Shown here piece after piece: positions 1 through 9,837 of a stretch of DNA of 64,000 nucleotides; positions within the stretch are counted from its first letter, which is position 1, and the number at the start of each line of letters is the position of its first letter. The stretch lies in contig JAGNWT010000013.1 of the NCBI GenBank assembly GCA_017985935.1, positions 1 to 64,000 on the forward strand. Reading direction: 5' to 3'. A program made the translations under genes and the position numbers. Source of the DNA: Anaerolineales bacterium. GTDB lineage: Bacteria; Chloroflexota; Anaerolineae; Anaerolineales; Villigracilaceae. The notes beneath the pieces are model-generated. The model was not told where the DNA came from, ran no database searches, and saw nothing but the letters and a program-made list of their open reading frames with translations.

Positions 1-860
1 GCATAGTTCTGCGATGTTTGGTTTGCAGCGACACTAAAATAGGAACGGCTGACAGGATTAAAAGTGAAACAGGAATGTGAAGGCGTAACCACCCCGCTCC
101 AATAGCCTGAGACTGATAAAGAATAGCTGCCATCCACTGCGGAGGTGACCGTCTTCGCCGTCCCATCCGTGTAGCTCAGGGTTACACCCATCGCGCCAAC
201 ATTTCCTGATATGGTGGGTAAACTACCACCCCTGACATTAAATATGAGATGCCCGCCATCTGTATTTGTAGGAGGCTGATTAAGTACACCTGCAAATGAA
301 GAAACTGCAAAGTAATATGTGTTGCCGGCTGTAAGAGAAACCGTTAATGCCGATTTTTTTTCATGAACACCGATCACATGAGCGCCATCGTCATCACAGG
401 CAATCTGTACCAGCGAACCACCGCCGTACAAATAAACACCGATCATGGTATCAAAGACATTCTGATCGGCCACCAGTTGCGAAGTATCTGGATCCAAAAC
501 ATAGCCGTAACTGCCGATCGTATCCAAATTCAAACTTCCACTTGCAAGAGGAGTATATTTGAACCAAACTGAATGAAAGCCCGTGTTACGATCGATATCC
601 GGGTTTCCACCACAATTAAGAAGCGGGAGGTCAAACCCAGCTTCGCCAGTGGGGTTGGAATTATTGGGATTAGCTTCTTCTGTATTAATATCCGGGCTGG
701 TATAAGGGAGGCTTAGATTTGAGATGGTGATCGCATTGGCAAACAAGTCATTGCCCGGTGCCACAGCCAGAGGACGGAAAGGGCTGGAAGCAGAAAGCAG
801 AATCGCTGTAATCAAGAACCATAACCCCACTTTAATATTGTGGTTATTTTTTTTACTCAT
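1..860 (-). CDS. Secreted surface protein with repeat-type beta domain (C-terminus cut by window edge)
   Basis: The gene begins at the ATG at 860 and has an open frame of 286 codons running off the window, so the C-terminus is missing. A Shine-Dalgarno AAGGAG lies just upstream (about 866-871). The N-terminus has a Lys/Asn-rich start, a hydrophobic segment (about residues 11-32) and an Ala-rich end consistent with a signal peptide. The middle resembles prepeptidase-type surface domains (NDLFANAITI near the start, YYFAVSSFAG later). Near residue 215 begins a unit with ISGNVGAMGVTLSYTDGT and a later FNPVSRSYF, the pattern of carboxypeptidase-regulatory-like beta repeats common in Chloroflexota secreted proteins. 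Function beyond cell-surface location is unknown. Confidence 0.8.
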   Translation of the reverse strand, partial: MSKKNNHNIKVGLWFLITAILLSASSPFRPLAVAPGNDLFANAITISNLSLPYTSPDINTEEANPNNSNPTGEAGFDLPLLNCGGNPDIDRNTGFHSVWFKYTPLASGSLNLDTIGSYGYVLDPDTSQLVADQNVFDTMIGVYLYGGGSLVQIACDDDGAHVIGVHEKKSALTVSLTAGNTYYFAVSSFAGVLNQPPTNTDGGHLIFNVRGGSLPTISGNVGAMGVTLSYTDGTAKTVTSAVDGSYSLSVSGYWSGVVTPSHSCFTFNPVSRSYFSVAANQTSQNY

Positions 861-892
861 GGTGAACTCCTTGAAAATAACATTCAATAAAG

Positions 893-923
893 GCAAGCTA
901 TCAATGAGAATAAACCAGCTTGC
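893..923 (-). other. Stem-loop in the 5' leader of the surface protein
   Basis: Arms GCAAGCT (893-899) and AGCTTGC (917-923) are perfect inverted repeats separated by 17 bases. They fall between the predicted promoter and the Shine-Dalgarno of the surface protein, at the extreme 5' end of the predicted mRNA, where a hairpin could stabilise the transcript. There is no U tract, so it is not a terminator. Confidence 0.4.
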
Positions 924-929
924 ATTAAT

Positions 930-958
930 AAAATACCATAAATGACATCGAAAGTGAA
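930..958 (-). promoter_or_regulatory. Predicted promoter of the surface protein
   Basis: On the minus strand TTCACT (958-953) and TATTTT (935-930) are separated by 17 bases, a reasonable -35/-10 pair. Transcription would start near 923, giving a leader of about 60 bases. Confidence 0.4.
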
Positions 959-1105
959 GTTTTACATCAGGTGAATGTCATTCCAGTTTTGCAAGGAAAC
1001 AAAACGATCACCGGATCGAGGCACGGATCGCTCTTGAACTGAAAACCGGTCTGCTCGCGCCAGCATGGATCGGCACGTCATTCCCCCATTTTTTTCAGGA
1101 GAGCA

Positions 1106-1987
1106 TCAATCTCCCAGCATGGCATGCTCCAACGCGGACTGCCATTCGGGAAGACGCAGCCCAAAGGTGGATTCGAAGTGTGTGCAGTCCAACGCGGAAA
1201 ATAATGGGCGTTCCGCGGGCGCGGGAAACTCAGATGTACGGGCAGGTTGAAGGGATGAGATCAGCCCGGGCTCACGAATGGAAGCCAGCCTGATGATCTC
1301 TTTTGCCATATCGAAGCGCGAAATGTATCCACGACCAGCCAGGTGGTACACGCCGGCATACTTTTCAAAATAATCGAACGGGGAATCATCGGCTTTTTCA
1401 AGCAATTGCCCGATCATCTCGGCAAGCGACCGCGCCCAGGTGGGATTCCCCACTTGATCATCCACCACGCGCAAGTTGGGATTCTTCCGCGCCCACTCAA
1501 GGATCTTGTTCACAAAACTGTTTCCGGTCATGCTATAGACCCAGCTAGTACGAAAGATAAGATACGCACCGCCGATGCTCTGCACAGACTGCTCGCCTGA
1601 AAGCTTGCTCTTTCCATATATATTCAAAGGATTGGGGCGGTCTGTCTCCACATACGGTCTGCCAAGCATGCCATCGAAAACATAATCCGTTGAGACATGA
1701 ATGAAAGCAGCCTTGAGTTCAAGCGCCAAATTCGCCATCAATTCGGGAGCGCGTCCATTGACCTGAAAAGCCAGTTCCTGCTCCTGTTCGGCACGGTCCA
1801 CAGCGGTGTATGCGGATGCGTTCACAATGACACTTGGTGACTGTGAACGAATGAATTCCTCCACAGCAGAATCATTTTGCAGGTCGATCTCCTGATAATC
1901 CACCGCCGCAACATCCCCAAGAGGTGCAAGCACCCGCTGAAGCTCGCTGCCCAGTTGACCGTTCCTGCCAAATAAAATGGTCTTCAT
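1106..1987 (-). CDS. rfbD: dTDP-4-dehydrorhamnose reductase
   Basis: This NADPH-dependent reductase makes the last step of dTDP-L-rhamnose synthesis. The 293-residue protein is full length for the family. It has the Rossmann motif GRNGQLG (residues 7-13), STDYVFDG (99-106) and the catalytic YGKSK (Tyr124, Lys128). The start ATG at 1987 overlaps the stop of rfbA by 4 bases, so translation is probably coupled. It is the last gene of the rhamnose/exporter operon. A 245-base gap follows before the divergent-looking but same-strand surface protein gene. Confidence 0.95.
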   Translation of the reverse strand: MKTILFGRNGQLGSELQRVLAPLGDVAAVDYQEIDLQNDSAVEEFIRSQSPSVIVNASAYTAVDRAEQEQELAFQVNGRAPELMANLALELKAAFIHVSTDYVFDGMLGRPYVETDRPNPLNIYGKSKLSGEQSVQSIGGAYLIFRTSWVYSMTGNSFVNKILEWARKNPNLRVVDDQVGNPTWARSLAEMIGQLLEKADDSPFDYFEKYAGVYHLAGRGYISRFDMAKEIIRLASIREPGLISSLQPARTSEFPAPAERPLFSALDCTHFESTFGLRLPEWQSALEHAMLGD

Positions 1988-2853
1988 GACTGATCCAATA
2001 ATCGTTTCAGATAAATCCCATAGCCGTTATCAGCCATGGCATTCGCCAGCGATCGAAGCTGGTCAGCGGTGATAAAGCCCATGTGATATGCGATCTCTTC
2101 CGGGCAGGAGATCATCAATCCCTGACGCTCCTGCACTGCCTGTACAAAGCTTGAAGACTGCAATAGGGATTCGTGGGTGCCGGCATCGAGCCAGGCGACT
2201 CCGCGCCCAAGCGCTTCCACGCGCAATTTGCCGCTTTCAAGATAAAGGCGGTTCAAGTCGGTGATCTCCAATTCACCACGCTTCGAGGGTTGCATCTTTG
2301 CGGCGAGATCCACCACGGTTGGGTCATAAAAATAAATGCCGGGCACGGCAAAATTCGACTTCGGACTGGCGGGCTTTTCTTCAAGACTCAACACCCGGCC
2401 TTCTTCATCGAACTCCACCACCCCGTAACGCTCAGGGTCGCGTACAGGGTAGGCAAAGATACAAGCGCCTTCCGTCAGCGCGGAAGCCCGGCGCAAGGTC
2501 TCTGGCAGTCCGTGACCAAAGAAAATATTATCGCCCAAGATCAAACAGGACGAATCATCTCCAATGAATTTTGCACCCACACGGAACGCATCCGCCAGCC
2601 CCCGGGGTTGATCCTGCTCGACATAGCTGAATTTCAGTCCCCATTGATTCCCGTCTCCCAGCAAACGGCGGAAGGTCGGCAAATCTTCAGGGGTACTGAT
2701 GATCAAGATGTCGCGAATTCCCGCCAGCATCAGCATGGAAAGCGGGTAGTAGATCATTGGCTTATCGTACACAGGCAGGAGCTGCTTGCTTGCAGCAAGG
2801 GTCAATGGATGTAAACGCGTGCCGCGCCCCCCGGCCAGGATCAAACCTTTCAT
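1984..2853 (-). CDS. rfbA: Glucose-1-phosphate thymidylyltransferase
   Basis: This enzyme joins dTTP and glucose-1-phosphate to give dTDP-glucose, the first step of the rhamnose pathway. The 289-residue length is typical. The nucleotidyltransferase signature [11 protein letters not shown] starts at residue 8, [10 protein letters not shown] follows at 23-32, and the metal-binding Asp108 is in GDNIFFG. The start overlaps the rfbB stop by 4 bases and its own stop overlaps the rfbD start by 4 bases, so rfbB-rfbA-rfbD are tightly coupled. Confidence 0.96.
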   Translation of the reverse strand: MKGLILAGGRGTRLHPLTLAASKQLLPVYDKPMIYYPLSMLMLAGIRDILIISTPEDLPTFRRLLGDGNQWGLKFSYVEQDQPRGLADAFRVGAKFIGDDSSCLILGDNIFFGHGLPETLRRASALTEGACIFAYPVRDPERYGVVEFDEEGRVLSLEEKPASPKSNFAVPGIYFYDPTVVDLAAKMQPSKRGELEITDLNRLYLESGKLRVEALGRGVAWLDAGTHESLLQSSSFVQAVQERQGLMISCPEEIAYHMGFITADQLRSLANAMADNGYGIYLKRLLDQS

Positions 2854-3926
2854 GCTGATTTCTCCCTCGATTCATAATTCTTGGTCATCCAAGTTTGATA
2901 TTCGCGCTGCTTCTGGATCGCATCCACCCATGCAGGGTTGGCGAGGATCCACTGAACAGTGGCGAGCAATCCGTCATTAAGAGAATATCGGGGACGCCAG
3001 CCAAGTTCGCGCTCGATCTTGGAAATATTCATTGCGTAACGGCGGTCGTGACCGGGGCGGTCAGTGACGAAGGTGATCAAGCGGCGGTGCGACTCCGCTG
3101 CCGGCTGGATCTCATCCAGAAGATCGCAAACCGTTTCCACGATGGTCAGATTCGTGGGCTGGTTATTACCGCCAATGTTATAGGTCTCACCGGAGGTCCC
3201 ATGTGTCAGTATCTTGTGGATGGCTTCGCAGTGATCGGTGACATACAACCAATCTCGGATCTGCTGTCCGTCACCGTACACCGGCAGCGATTTGCCCGTC
3301 AATGCGTTCAAAATAATGAGGGGGATCAACTTTTCGGGAAATTGACGTGGTCCATAATTGTTCGAGCAATTTGAGATGGTGACAGGAAGTTGAAACGTAT
3401 GATTATAGGAACGGGCAATGTGATCGCTCGATGCTTTGGAGGCGGCATAGGGCGAATTTGGTGCGTAGGGTGTGGTTTCAGTGAAAGCTGGGTCATCGGG
3501 TTTCAAAGTCCCATACACTTCATCGGTGGAAACATGGTGAAACCGGACCTGATCCATGGGCAGGGATTTTTCCACCTGCCAGAATTGTCTGGCAGCTTCG
3601 AGCAAGGTAAATGTACCGAACACATTGGTCTTGATGAACGGCTCAGGACTCAGGATGGAACGATCAACATGAGATTCGGCGGCGAAATGTACAATGGTAT
3701 CGATCTGATGCTGACGAAGCAGTCCGCTCACCAGGTCAGGATCGCAAATATCACCCTGCACAAAAGTATATTTTCCATCCGGCAGGTCTTTCAGGTTTTC
3801 AGGGCTTCCTGCGTAGGTCAGCGCGTCCAGGTTCACAATGTGAACCGCTGGTTCCGCTTCAAGCAGGTAACGAACAAAATTGGAGCCGATAAAGCCCGCT
3901 CCACCAGTGATCAAAACATTTTTCAT
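2850..3926 (-). CDS. rfbB: dTDP-glucose 4,6-dehydratase
   Basis: This NAD-dependent short-chain dehydrogenase converts dTDP-glucose to the 4-keto-6-deoxy intermediate. I place the start at the ATG at 3926, which has GGGAGAG upstream; a TTG at 3938 in the same frame is less likely. The 358-residue product has the NAD motif GGAGFIG (8-14), the catalytic Thr134-Asp135-Glu136 in STDEVYG, and Tyr160/Lys164 in YAASK. The length is normal and the gene sits between rfbC (19 bases) and rfbA (overlap). Confidence 0.96.
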   Translation of the reverse strand: MKNVLITGGAGFIGSNFVRYLLEAEPAVHIVNLDALTYAGSPENLKDLPDGKYTFVQGDICDPDLVSGLLRQHQIDTIVHFAAESHVDRSILSPEPFIKTNVFGTFTLLEAARQFWQVEKSLPMDQVRFHHVSTDEVYGTLKPDDPAFTETTPYAPNSPYAASKASSDHIARSYNHTFQLPVTISNCSNNYGPRQFPEKLIPLIILNALTGKSLPVYGDGQQIRDWLYVTDHCEAIHKILTHGTSGETYNIGGNNQPTNLTIVETVCDLLDEIQPAAESHRRLITFVTDRPGHDRRYAMNISKIERELGWRPRYSLNDGLLATVQWILANPAWVDAIQKQREYQTWMTKNYESREKSA

Positions 3927-3945
3927 AAGCTCTCCCAAGAGGGGG

Positions 3946-4494
3946 TCAGTTGTAAGTCTCTGCCGCCGCTAACAGCGTGCCTTTTGCATCCTTGGCTGAA
4001 AGGATAGGCGATTCGCCATTCGCAATTGGCCATTCAATACCCAGGGCTGGGTCATTCCACAAAAGCGAACGCTCCCATTCGGGGGCGTAGTAATCAGTGG
4101 CTTTATACAGGATCTCAGCTCTCTCGCTGGTCACAAAAAATCCATGCGCAAATCCGGGAGGGACCCATAACTGATTCTTTTTCTCGGCGGAAAGGGTCAC
4201 ACCGACCCATTTTCCAAAGAAAGGGGAATGACGGCGCAGATCCACGGCAACATCAAAAACCTCGCCGGCAACGACCCGCACAAGTTTCCCCTGCGGCTGA
4301 CGGATCTGATAATGCAGACCACGCAAGACACTTTTCGCAGATGCAGAGTGATTATCCTGAACAAATTCAGCGGAGATCCCGGCAGCATGGAATTTCTCCC
4401 TTTGATAGCTTTCAAGGAAAAAGCCTCGGGCATCTTCAAATACCTTAGGCTGAACCATGATGACCCCGGGCAGATCTGTATTCTGAAATATCAT
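3946..4494 (-). CDS. rfbC: dTDP-4-dehydrorhamnose 3,5-epimerase
   Basis: This cupin-fold epimerase inverts C3 and C5 of dTDP-4-keto-6-deoxyglucose. The ATG at 4494 lies 2 bases after the exporter ATPase stop and has GGGG about 7 bases upstream; a TTG at 4500 is possible. Seen motifs are DARGFF (21-26), RGLHYQ with the catalytic His61, and PPGFAHGF. At 182 residues it is full length. With rfbA, rfbB and rfbD it completes the dTDP-L-rhamnose pathway. Confidence 0.95.
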   Translation of the reverse strand: MIFQNTDLPGVIMVQPKVFEDARGFFLESYQREKFHAAGISAEFVQDNHSASAKSVLRGLHYQIRQPQGKLVRVVAGEVFDVAVDLRRHSPFFGKWVGVTLSAEKKNQLWVPPGFAHGFFVTSERAEILYKATDYYAPEWERSLLWNDPALGIEWPIANGESPILSAKDAKGTLLAAAETYN

Positions 4495-4496
4495 TT

Positions 4497-5249
4497 TCAA
4501 GCCCCTATCTGTGCTTTTCGATATTCCGCAATCACTTCTCCTGCTTTTCCCACAGCTCGTACTTTGCCATGATCAAGCCATGCAGCGCGCTCGCACAAAG
4601 ATAAAACCGTATCCATTGTATGAGACACCAAGATAGATGTGGTATTCCCCTTGCGGAAATTTTGCATACGTACACGGCATTTCTTCTGAAAAGCCTCGTC
4701 GCCTACAGATAAAACCTCATCAAGAAGCAGGATGTCGGGGTCCCAAGTAGTTGCAGTTGCAAAACCAAGGCGCGCGCTCATACCACTTGAATATGTGCGC
4801 AGTGGTGCATCAATGAACTCGCCCAGTTCAGAAAATTCGATGATATCTTCCATATGTTCTTCGATCTCGCGACGCGGATGACCAAGAATGGTTCCATTTA
4901 AAAATACATTCTCACGACCAGAAAGTTCGGGATGAAACCCGGCACCTAATTGCAGCATGGGGGTTACTTTTCCATTTATTTGAACCCGCCCCTGTGTTGG
5001 AATCAATACGCGAGAAATCACCTTGAGCAGGGTACTTTTTCCCGCGCCATTATTTCCAACTATTCCAAATGTCTCGCCTTTATGGATATTCAGATCCACG
5101 CCTGATAATGCATTAAATTCCTTAAATTGGATTTTCCCTTGAATCAGCCTGATGGCATACTCTTTAAACGTGTGAATCTGTTCACCAGGCAGGCGATAAC
5201 GCACAGAAACTCCGCCAAGGCGAATAGCATCAATTTTTTGATTTTCCAT
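4497..5249 (-). CDS. Polysaccharide exporter ABC ATPase (Wzt/TagH type)
   Basis: This ATPase powers export of a lipid-linked polysaccharide. It has Walker A GNNGAGKS (65-72), the signature YSSGMSARLG (153-162), Walker B ILLLDE (173-178) and the H-loop SHTMD. The SxGM form of the signature is characteristic of Wzt/TagH/RfbE exporters. At 250 residues it ends after the ATPase domain and lacks the C-terminal carbohydrate-binding domain of E. coli O9a Wzt. It follows its permease by 12 bases. Confidence 0.93.
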   Translation of the reverse strand: MENQKIDAIRLGGVSVRYRLPGEQIHTFKEYAIRLIQGKIQFKEFNALSGVDLNIHKGETFGIVGNNGAGKSTLLKVISRVLIPTQGRVQINGKVTPMLQLGAGFHPELSGRENVFLNGTILGHPRREIEEHMEDIIEFSELGEFIDAPLRTYSSGMSARLGFATATTWDPDILLLDEVLSVGDEAFQKKCRVRMQNFRKGNTTSILVSHTMDTVLSLCERAAWLDHGKVRAVGKAGEVIAEYRKAQIGA

Positions 5250-5261
5250 ATCAGCCTTTGC

Positions 5262-6083
5262 TCACCAGTAGTACGCAAATTCATCAGCGCGTTTTGAGTA
5301 AAACAGCCAACCAACAATTAAAGGCACCAAAGAAACTACCATCGCTATACTCAAAGTACGCAAGTCCGGAAAAATACCCTCGAATAATGGCATTCGGAAT
5401 ATTTTAACTATATGGTACATGGGGTTTAAATTAAAAAACCAAAAGCGATATGCCTCAGGAATAAGTTTCTCAGGATAAACAATGGGAGTAAGGTACATCC
5501 ATGCGGTTAATATAATTTGATACATTTCAACAACATCAGGAAAACGAATTGCCAGCGTAGAAATGATCAACCCAACGCCTAAAGAGAAAGCAGATAATAG
5601 CACCATTGAAATAGGCAAAAATAATAAACTGCTGTTCATAGGCAGTCCGGATGAAAGCAATATAATGAACAAGGGCACAAAAGATATGGTTAGGTTTACC
5701 AATCCGGTACCAATTGCTGAAATTGCAAATGAAGTGCGAGGCAGGTAAATTTGGCGAAGCAACGCCCCACCCCAAACAATTTGGTGAATGATGGCACCCG
5801 TAGTTTGCGCAAAAAATGTCCATGCCAACAAACCGCTTAAAATGTAGGCAGGGTATCCTTTTACCGAATGAAACAGATTGGCAAAAACCATCGAAAGAAT
5901 AAACATCATCCCCAATGGTTGAAGCAAAGTCCAGACAATCCCCAGTACTGATCTTTTATAACGCGAGACAACATCTCGGCGTACCAGCTGATAGATGAGG
6001 TCGCGATACTGGAAAATACCGCGCAATTCTTCAATCGACACCGGGCCCCGTTTATCGCTATCGTAAACAAATTCTTCTGGCAT
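5262..6083 (-). CDS. Polysaccharide exporter ABC-2 permease (Wzm type)
   Basis: A 273-residue ABC-2 family membrane protein with about six hydrophobic segments. The N-terminus DLIYQLVRRDVVSRYKRSVLG and the stretch IVWTLLQPLGMM are the usual amphipathic entry helix and first membrane segment of Wzm/TagG proteins. LNPMYHIV near the end is also a family hallmark. It pairs with the ATPase encoded next and would carry the rhamnose-containing glycan across the membrane. Confidence 0.93.
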   Translation of the reverse strand: MPEEFVYDSDKRGPVSIEELRGIFQYRDLIYQLVRRDVVSRYKRSVLGIVWTLLQPLGMMFILSMVFANLFHSVKGYPAYILSGLLAWTFFAQTTGAIIHQIVWGGALLRQIYLPRTSFAISAIGTGLVNLTISFVPLFIILLSSGLPMNSSLLFLPISMVLLSAFSLGVGLIISTLAIRFPDVVEMYQIILTAWMYLTPIVYPEKLIPEAYRFWFFNLNPMYHIVKIFRMPLFEGIFPDLRTLSIAMVVSLVPLIVGWLFYSKRADEFAYYW

Positions 6084-6124
6084 TTATACTCACAGACTGG
6101 AAAGGGGAACTAGAATTTTGGAAG

Positions 6125-6172
6125 CGTATGTAGTCTTCATTACAAATATAACAATTAAGATTCTACCATACG
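6125..6172. repeat. Imperfect inverted repeat between the large membrane protein and the exporter permease
   Basis: CGTATG (6125-6130) pairs with CATACG (6167-6172), continued by TAG/CTA after one bulged base, around an A/T-rich centre. It lies in the 98-base gap of the operon. It could be an RNA processing or weak termination element; no U tract follows. Confidence 0.3.
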
Positions 6173-6181
6173 TAAATCATG

Positions 6182-8800
6182 CTATTTACACACGCGATTT
6201 TCATCGCAGACGGGTTGTGGCAGAGGGCATTGAAGTGGAATGGTTGGCTGGCGCGTATAGACCGTTATCTGTTCCCCAGAGACACTGACAGCAAAGGCGT
6301 TGATATCCTTATCTGACCTGCAGCCCAAAACGATCACATCTGCCGAATTCGGAAAATAAGGAATTTCATAAGCAGGCAGGATCACGTAATTTATCCCTTC
6401 AGGTCCGATCAACATAAAAGAGATCCTTGGGAACCCAAGCGTCAGGTACGGGAAAATATTTTTGGGCAAGCCTTTATTTTCAATAAAAAAACGAGGATAC
6501 AAGACGCGTCCATGCACGACACTAAAATCAGGGTTTTGTTGAGCAAACTCTAAAAGAGCAGGTTTATTAATTCCCATTTCTGATAAGGCTCCCTGCCTGT
6601 CCAGTTTCTCAATGAGATCAACTTCAGAAAGAGGCGCATATTTACGAGGATATATTTTCTCAGACAGCGGCAAGGATGTGCCAATGAGAAAAACCGTCAA
6701 TACAATGAGCGGAGCTTTCTTTAACGGAAGCCAACTCCACACGGTCATGCTGAAGGTTTGCGGCGCATCTTCTTCAGACTCCTTTAGCGCCCCAAATAAA
6801 TTCCCGGACCATAGAAACACCTGAAAGAGACCAAGCGCAAAATAAAAAAGAAGAACCCAATCGATCGGCACACCGTAACGACCGCCGGAGGTGCGTCCAA
6901 AGGAATTTGCCAGCGCGTAAAAGATGAATGTCCCCAACGGCACAAGGCTTGATGCTTTGGCATGCCTCCACCCTGCTCCAATTCCAAGTGAGATCAAGAC
7001 CAGATTAATGAACAGGAAGAAGCCGGTGACCGCTGAAATATCCCCGTTCCATTCTGGCTGCCAGAAAGGATAAACCGTTTCGACCGTGTCCCTCAAGCCA
7101 TAAAAGACTGGGGACACAGGCAATGCGAACACAGCCATGGAAATGTTATGGAAGAAATGGGTGGACACAAAATACGGGATCGATGCATCTTCATTCTGCT
7201 TCTGATTCAGATTCGCAGAGAGCCCGATCATTGGGCCAAGGGAGGCAACTTCCTGCTGAGGGGAGATTCGATTCCCTTGAGGCAGGTCAAGCTCCGGCGC
7301 GGGAAGATCCGGATACCTCGCATCGATCACAAGCTGGATCCGGTACAGATAAACATCAAAGACCGATCTATTGTTGGAAGCTCCCCAGGCAAAAGTCCCG
7401 GCAAACATGGAGATCAGCAACAGCAGCCCAAGCAGCACGCCTTGCATCTTCTTCTGCCAGTACACAATAAGAATGAGTATCCCTGCAAAACCCACCAGAA
7501 AAAGGATGTTTGTGCGCAGCATGATCCCCAACCCTGCAAGCCCGCCCATCCATAGCAGGTGGAGATATTTTGCGCCGGGGTCCTTCATCCATGCGACGAG
7601 CAGATACGCGATCAAGGCTACGAAGATCGCCGCAGGGAAGTCGGTTAACAATTGTTTTTGATTGGCAAGATCGATCATGGTGCTTGCCGCAATACTGTTC
7701 ACCCCACGGAGCATGAAAAGAACTGCGAGGGTGATTCCAAAAGGTCGGCCGCGAATCGACTTCCCCAACAGATACATGATGGCTGGCAGCACGGCGTAGA
7801 TCGCAGATTGCAAGGCGACCAGTTGCAGGTAATCCTGCCCTGCAAGCGTGTGCAGGTAAACCAAAAATGCCATGTACAGGGCCCGGTCAAAGAATTCGCC
7901 GTTGTTGATTCCCTGACCGATCAATGCGAATTGACTGCCAAGGTCGAAGGTGGCGGCATCTGAATATGGATGAAACTCAAACGAAGGCGGAAAAGGACCG
8001 GGAACAAAATAGCTGGAAGGCAATGGCTCGCGCGCCCAAAGAAAGGCAGCCACAACCCAGATCAGGATGAATATTAATGAATCAGACCATTTGGAGATGG
8101 ATGACCTCAAGGAGAAGGCGGTCATGCCGATCAGCAGTGAAAGAGTCACCTGCCACGCCAGCGTCGGCACCCCGGCTCCATACCAAAAGCCATCCGCTTC
8201 TGTCACGCCCATGCCTGTGAAAGCCATCATCCCCCAGATCAAGATCGCGGCGACCAATGAAATCAACGAAATCAAAAGCGTCCATTTTTGTGAGCGGAGC
8301 AGGTCCCGAAGGAGCGGAATATGAAGCTCGTAACGCTCAGACCAGGAAAGGATAAAAATAAGGGCACTGGTCAAAAAGAAAAAAGCCAGCAAAGGCAAAA
8401 GACGAATAAAGAATTCTTGAAAATCTCCAAAAACGGAAGACGGCGTTATTAATAGCAAAGAACTTACTGCCAAGCCAATGGATGCCCCAATGAAAATCCT
8501 TTTTGTTGCGGCGGCAGTACCAAACAGTAAATTCCACACTTGACCTGCCCACAATTGACTTCGATATGCTTTCATCGAGACCAAAGCAAAAAAGGCAGCG
8601 ATCATGGACATTGCCGCTACCAACAACCATCGTTGAAGCGAGATGCCGGCAAGTAAATGATTATCAGGATCAGAGGGGATATTAAAAAGAGTCAGGGCAG
8701 CCGCTGCCGCCCCAAGCGATATCAACAGGGCGCAGACTGCGAGAACAAGATGAGTTCTCTTCCACTGGAACTTTTGGTTCGTCTTTGGATCGATCATCAT
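6182..8800 (-). CDS. Large polytopic membrane protein, probable GT-C type glycosyltransferase
   Basis: An 872-residue integral membrane protein with many hydrophobic segments (first at about residues 15-37) and a soluble C-terminal part of roughly 180 residues (after about 690). The first large loop holds acidic/aromatic residues (HPYSDAATFDLG near residue 283), the position where GT-C glycosyltransferases carry catalytic Asp. I do not recognise a specific family. The location, between a WecA-like initiating enzyme and a polysaccharide exporter, suggests glycan assembly using lipid-linked sugars. The ATG at 8800 is one of two adjacent ATGs. Confidence 0.7.
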   Translation of the reverse strand: MMIDPKTNQKFQWKRTHLVLAVCALLISLGAAAAALTLFNIPSDPDNHLLAGISLQRWLLVAAMSMIAAFFALVSMKAYRSQLWAGQVWNLLFGTAAATKRIFIGASIGLAVSSLLLITPSSVFGDFQEFFIRLLPLLAFFFLTSALIFILSWSERYELHIPLLRDLLRSQKWTLLISLISLVAAILIWGMMAFTGMGVTEADGFWYGAGVPTLAWQVTLSLLIGMTAFSLRSSISKWSDSLIFILIWVVAAFLWAREPLPSSYFVPGPFPPSFEFHPYSDAATFDLGSQFALIGQGINNGEFFDRALYMAFLVYLHTLAGQDYLQLVALQSAIYAVLPAIMYLLGKSIRGRPFGITLAVLFMLRGVNSIAASTMIDLANQKQLLTDFPAAIFVALIAYLLVAWMKDPGAKYLHLLWMGGLAGLGIMLRTNILFLVGFAGILILIVYWQKKMQGVLLGLLLLISMFAGTFAWGASNNRSVFDVYLYRIQLVIDARYPDLPAPELDLPQGNRISPQQEVASLGPMIGLSANLNQKQNEDASIPYFVSTHFFHNISMAVFALPVSPVFYGLRDTVETVYPFWQPEWNGDISAVTGFFLFINLVLISLGIGAGWRHAKASSLVPLGTFIFYALANSFGRTSGGRYGVPIDWVLLFYFALGLFQVFLWSGNLFGALKESEEDAPQTFSMTVWSWLPLKKAPLIVLTVFLIGTSLPLSEKIYPRKYAPLSEVDLIEKLDRQGALSEMGINKPALLEFAQQNPDFSVVHGRVLYPRFFIENKGLPKNIFPYLTLGFPRISFMLIGPEGINYVILPAYEIPYFPNSADVIVLGCRSDKDINAFAVSVSGEQITVYTRQPTIPLQCPLPQPVCDENRVCK

Positions 8801-8838
8801 CGGTCAGTATTCACAAATAACTGCAACGTATCAGTATT

Positions 8839-9837
8839 TTACCGTTCTCTGAGGTCAAGCCAGTAATAAGCTACAAACCCTGCTGCAAGAACCAAACCAA
8901 AAACCATGTTAGCCCAGATGGGCTGTAAAAACAAGGCAAGGAAAGCGATCGTCCCAATCAGGAACGAGATCAAGTGCAAAATAAAAACAGAACGTGCAGG
9001 TGAGAGACCCGTCGCCACCAGGCGATGATAGGTGTGATCAAGGTTTGCCGCGTATATTGGCACCCTCCTGCGAATACGAGAGAGTGTTACCAGCGTCGTA
9101 TCAAAGATGGGTACGCAGAACAACAATATCGGCACAAACCACGAAGAAGCCTGTGGAAGCCCGGGCGGATTGTATACGATCGCAAGGGAAGCCAGAAAAA
9201 AACCGAGAAGCTGTGTTCCAGAGTCGCCTAAAAACAGGCGGGATAATGAAAAATTAAAATAAAAGACCCCGATACTACAGCCAAGAAGAATGGCTCCAAA
9301 CAGCGCTAGGTGAAACTGCCCGGCATGGTAAACCCCCATCAACAATAAGATAGATGTGATCCCGCCCAAGCCGGCAGCCAATCCATTCATACTATCTACA
9401 AGGTTATAAGCATTCGCAATGCCGATCAACCAAAACAAGGTAATGAGCGCATCCACTGCAGGGATGAGGGTAATGTGAACCATCACCCCCTGCAAGATCA
9501 GCAACATGGAAGCCAAAAACTGTCCCAACAATTTCCACGGAGCCAGCATGCCGTGAATATCGTCCCAGATGCCAAAAGCCAGAATGATCACTGAAGCTGA
9601 GATCACTGGCGCAATAGGATAGGAAGTCACAATACCGATCAACGCGTTTCCAACAACGACCACAAAAAAGATGATCAAGCCGCCGGCCCTGGGCATGGGC
9701 GTGGCATGGATCTTATGCGCCTCACTCCCCGGTTGATCGATCAACTTAAACCGCCACGCAAGAAAAATTCCCACCGGCGCAAAAACGACCGAAAGAAAAA
9801 TTGATAGTAAAAAAGTAGCAGTTATTTGATAAATCAT
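8839..9837 (-). CDS. Undecaprenyl-phosphate sugar-1-phosphate transferase (WecA/MraY family)
   Basis: This polyprenyl-phosphate glycosyl-1-phosphate transferase would start glycan synthesis on undecaprenyl phosphate. The 332-residue protein has about ten membrane segments. Family motifs are HKIHATPMPRAGG (41-53), the Asp pair in WDDIHG (Asp92, Asp93), NAYNLVDSMNGLAAG (142-156) and FLGDSG; the C-terminal His motif reads HTYHRL. It shares one base with the stop of the upstream PLP enzyme (TAATG), so the two are coupled. WecA-like is preferred over MraY because murein genes are absent nearby. Confidence 0.9.
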   Translation of the reverse strand: MIYQITATFLLSIFLSVVFAPVGIFLAWRFKLIDQPGSEAHKIHATPMPRAGGLIIFFVVVVGNALIGIVTSYPIAPVISASVIILAFGIWDDIHGMLAPWKLLGQFLASMLLILQGVMVHITLIPAVDALITLFWLIGIANAYNLVDSMNGLAAGLGGITSILLLMGVYHAGQFHLALFGAILLGCSIGVFYFNFSLSRLFLGDSGTQLLGFFLASLAIVYNPPGLPQASSWFVPILLFCVPIFDTTLVTLSRIRRRVPIYAANLDHTYHRLVATGLSPARSVFILHLISFLIGTIAFLALFLQPIWANMVFGLVLAAGFVAYYWLDLRER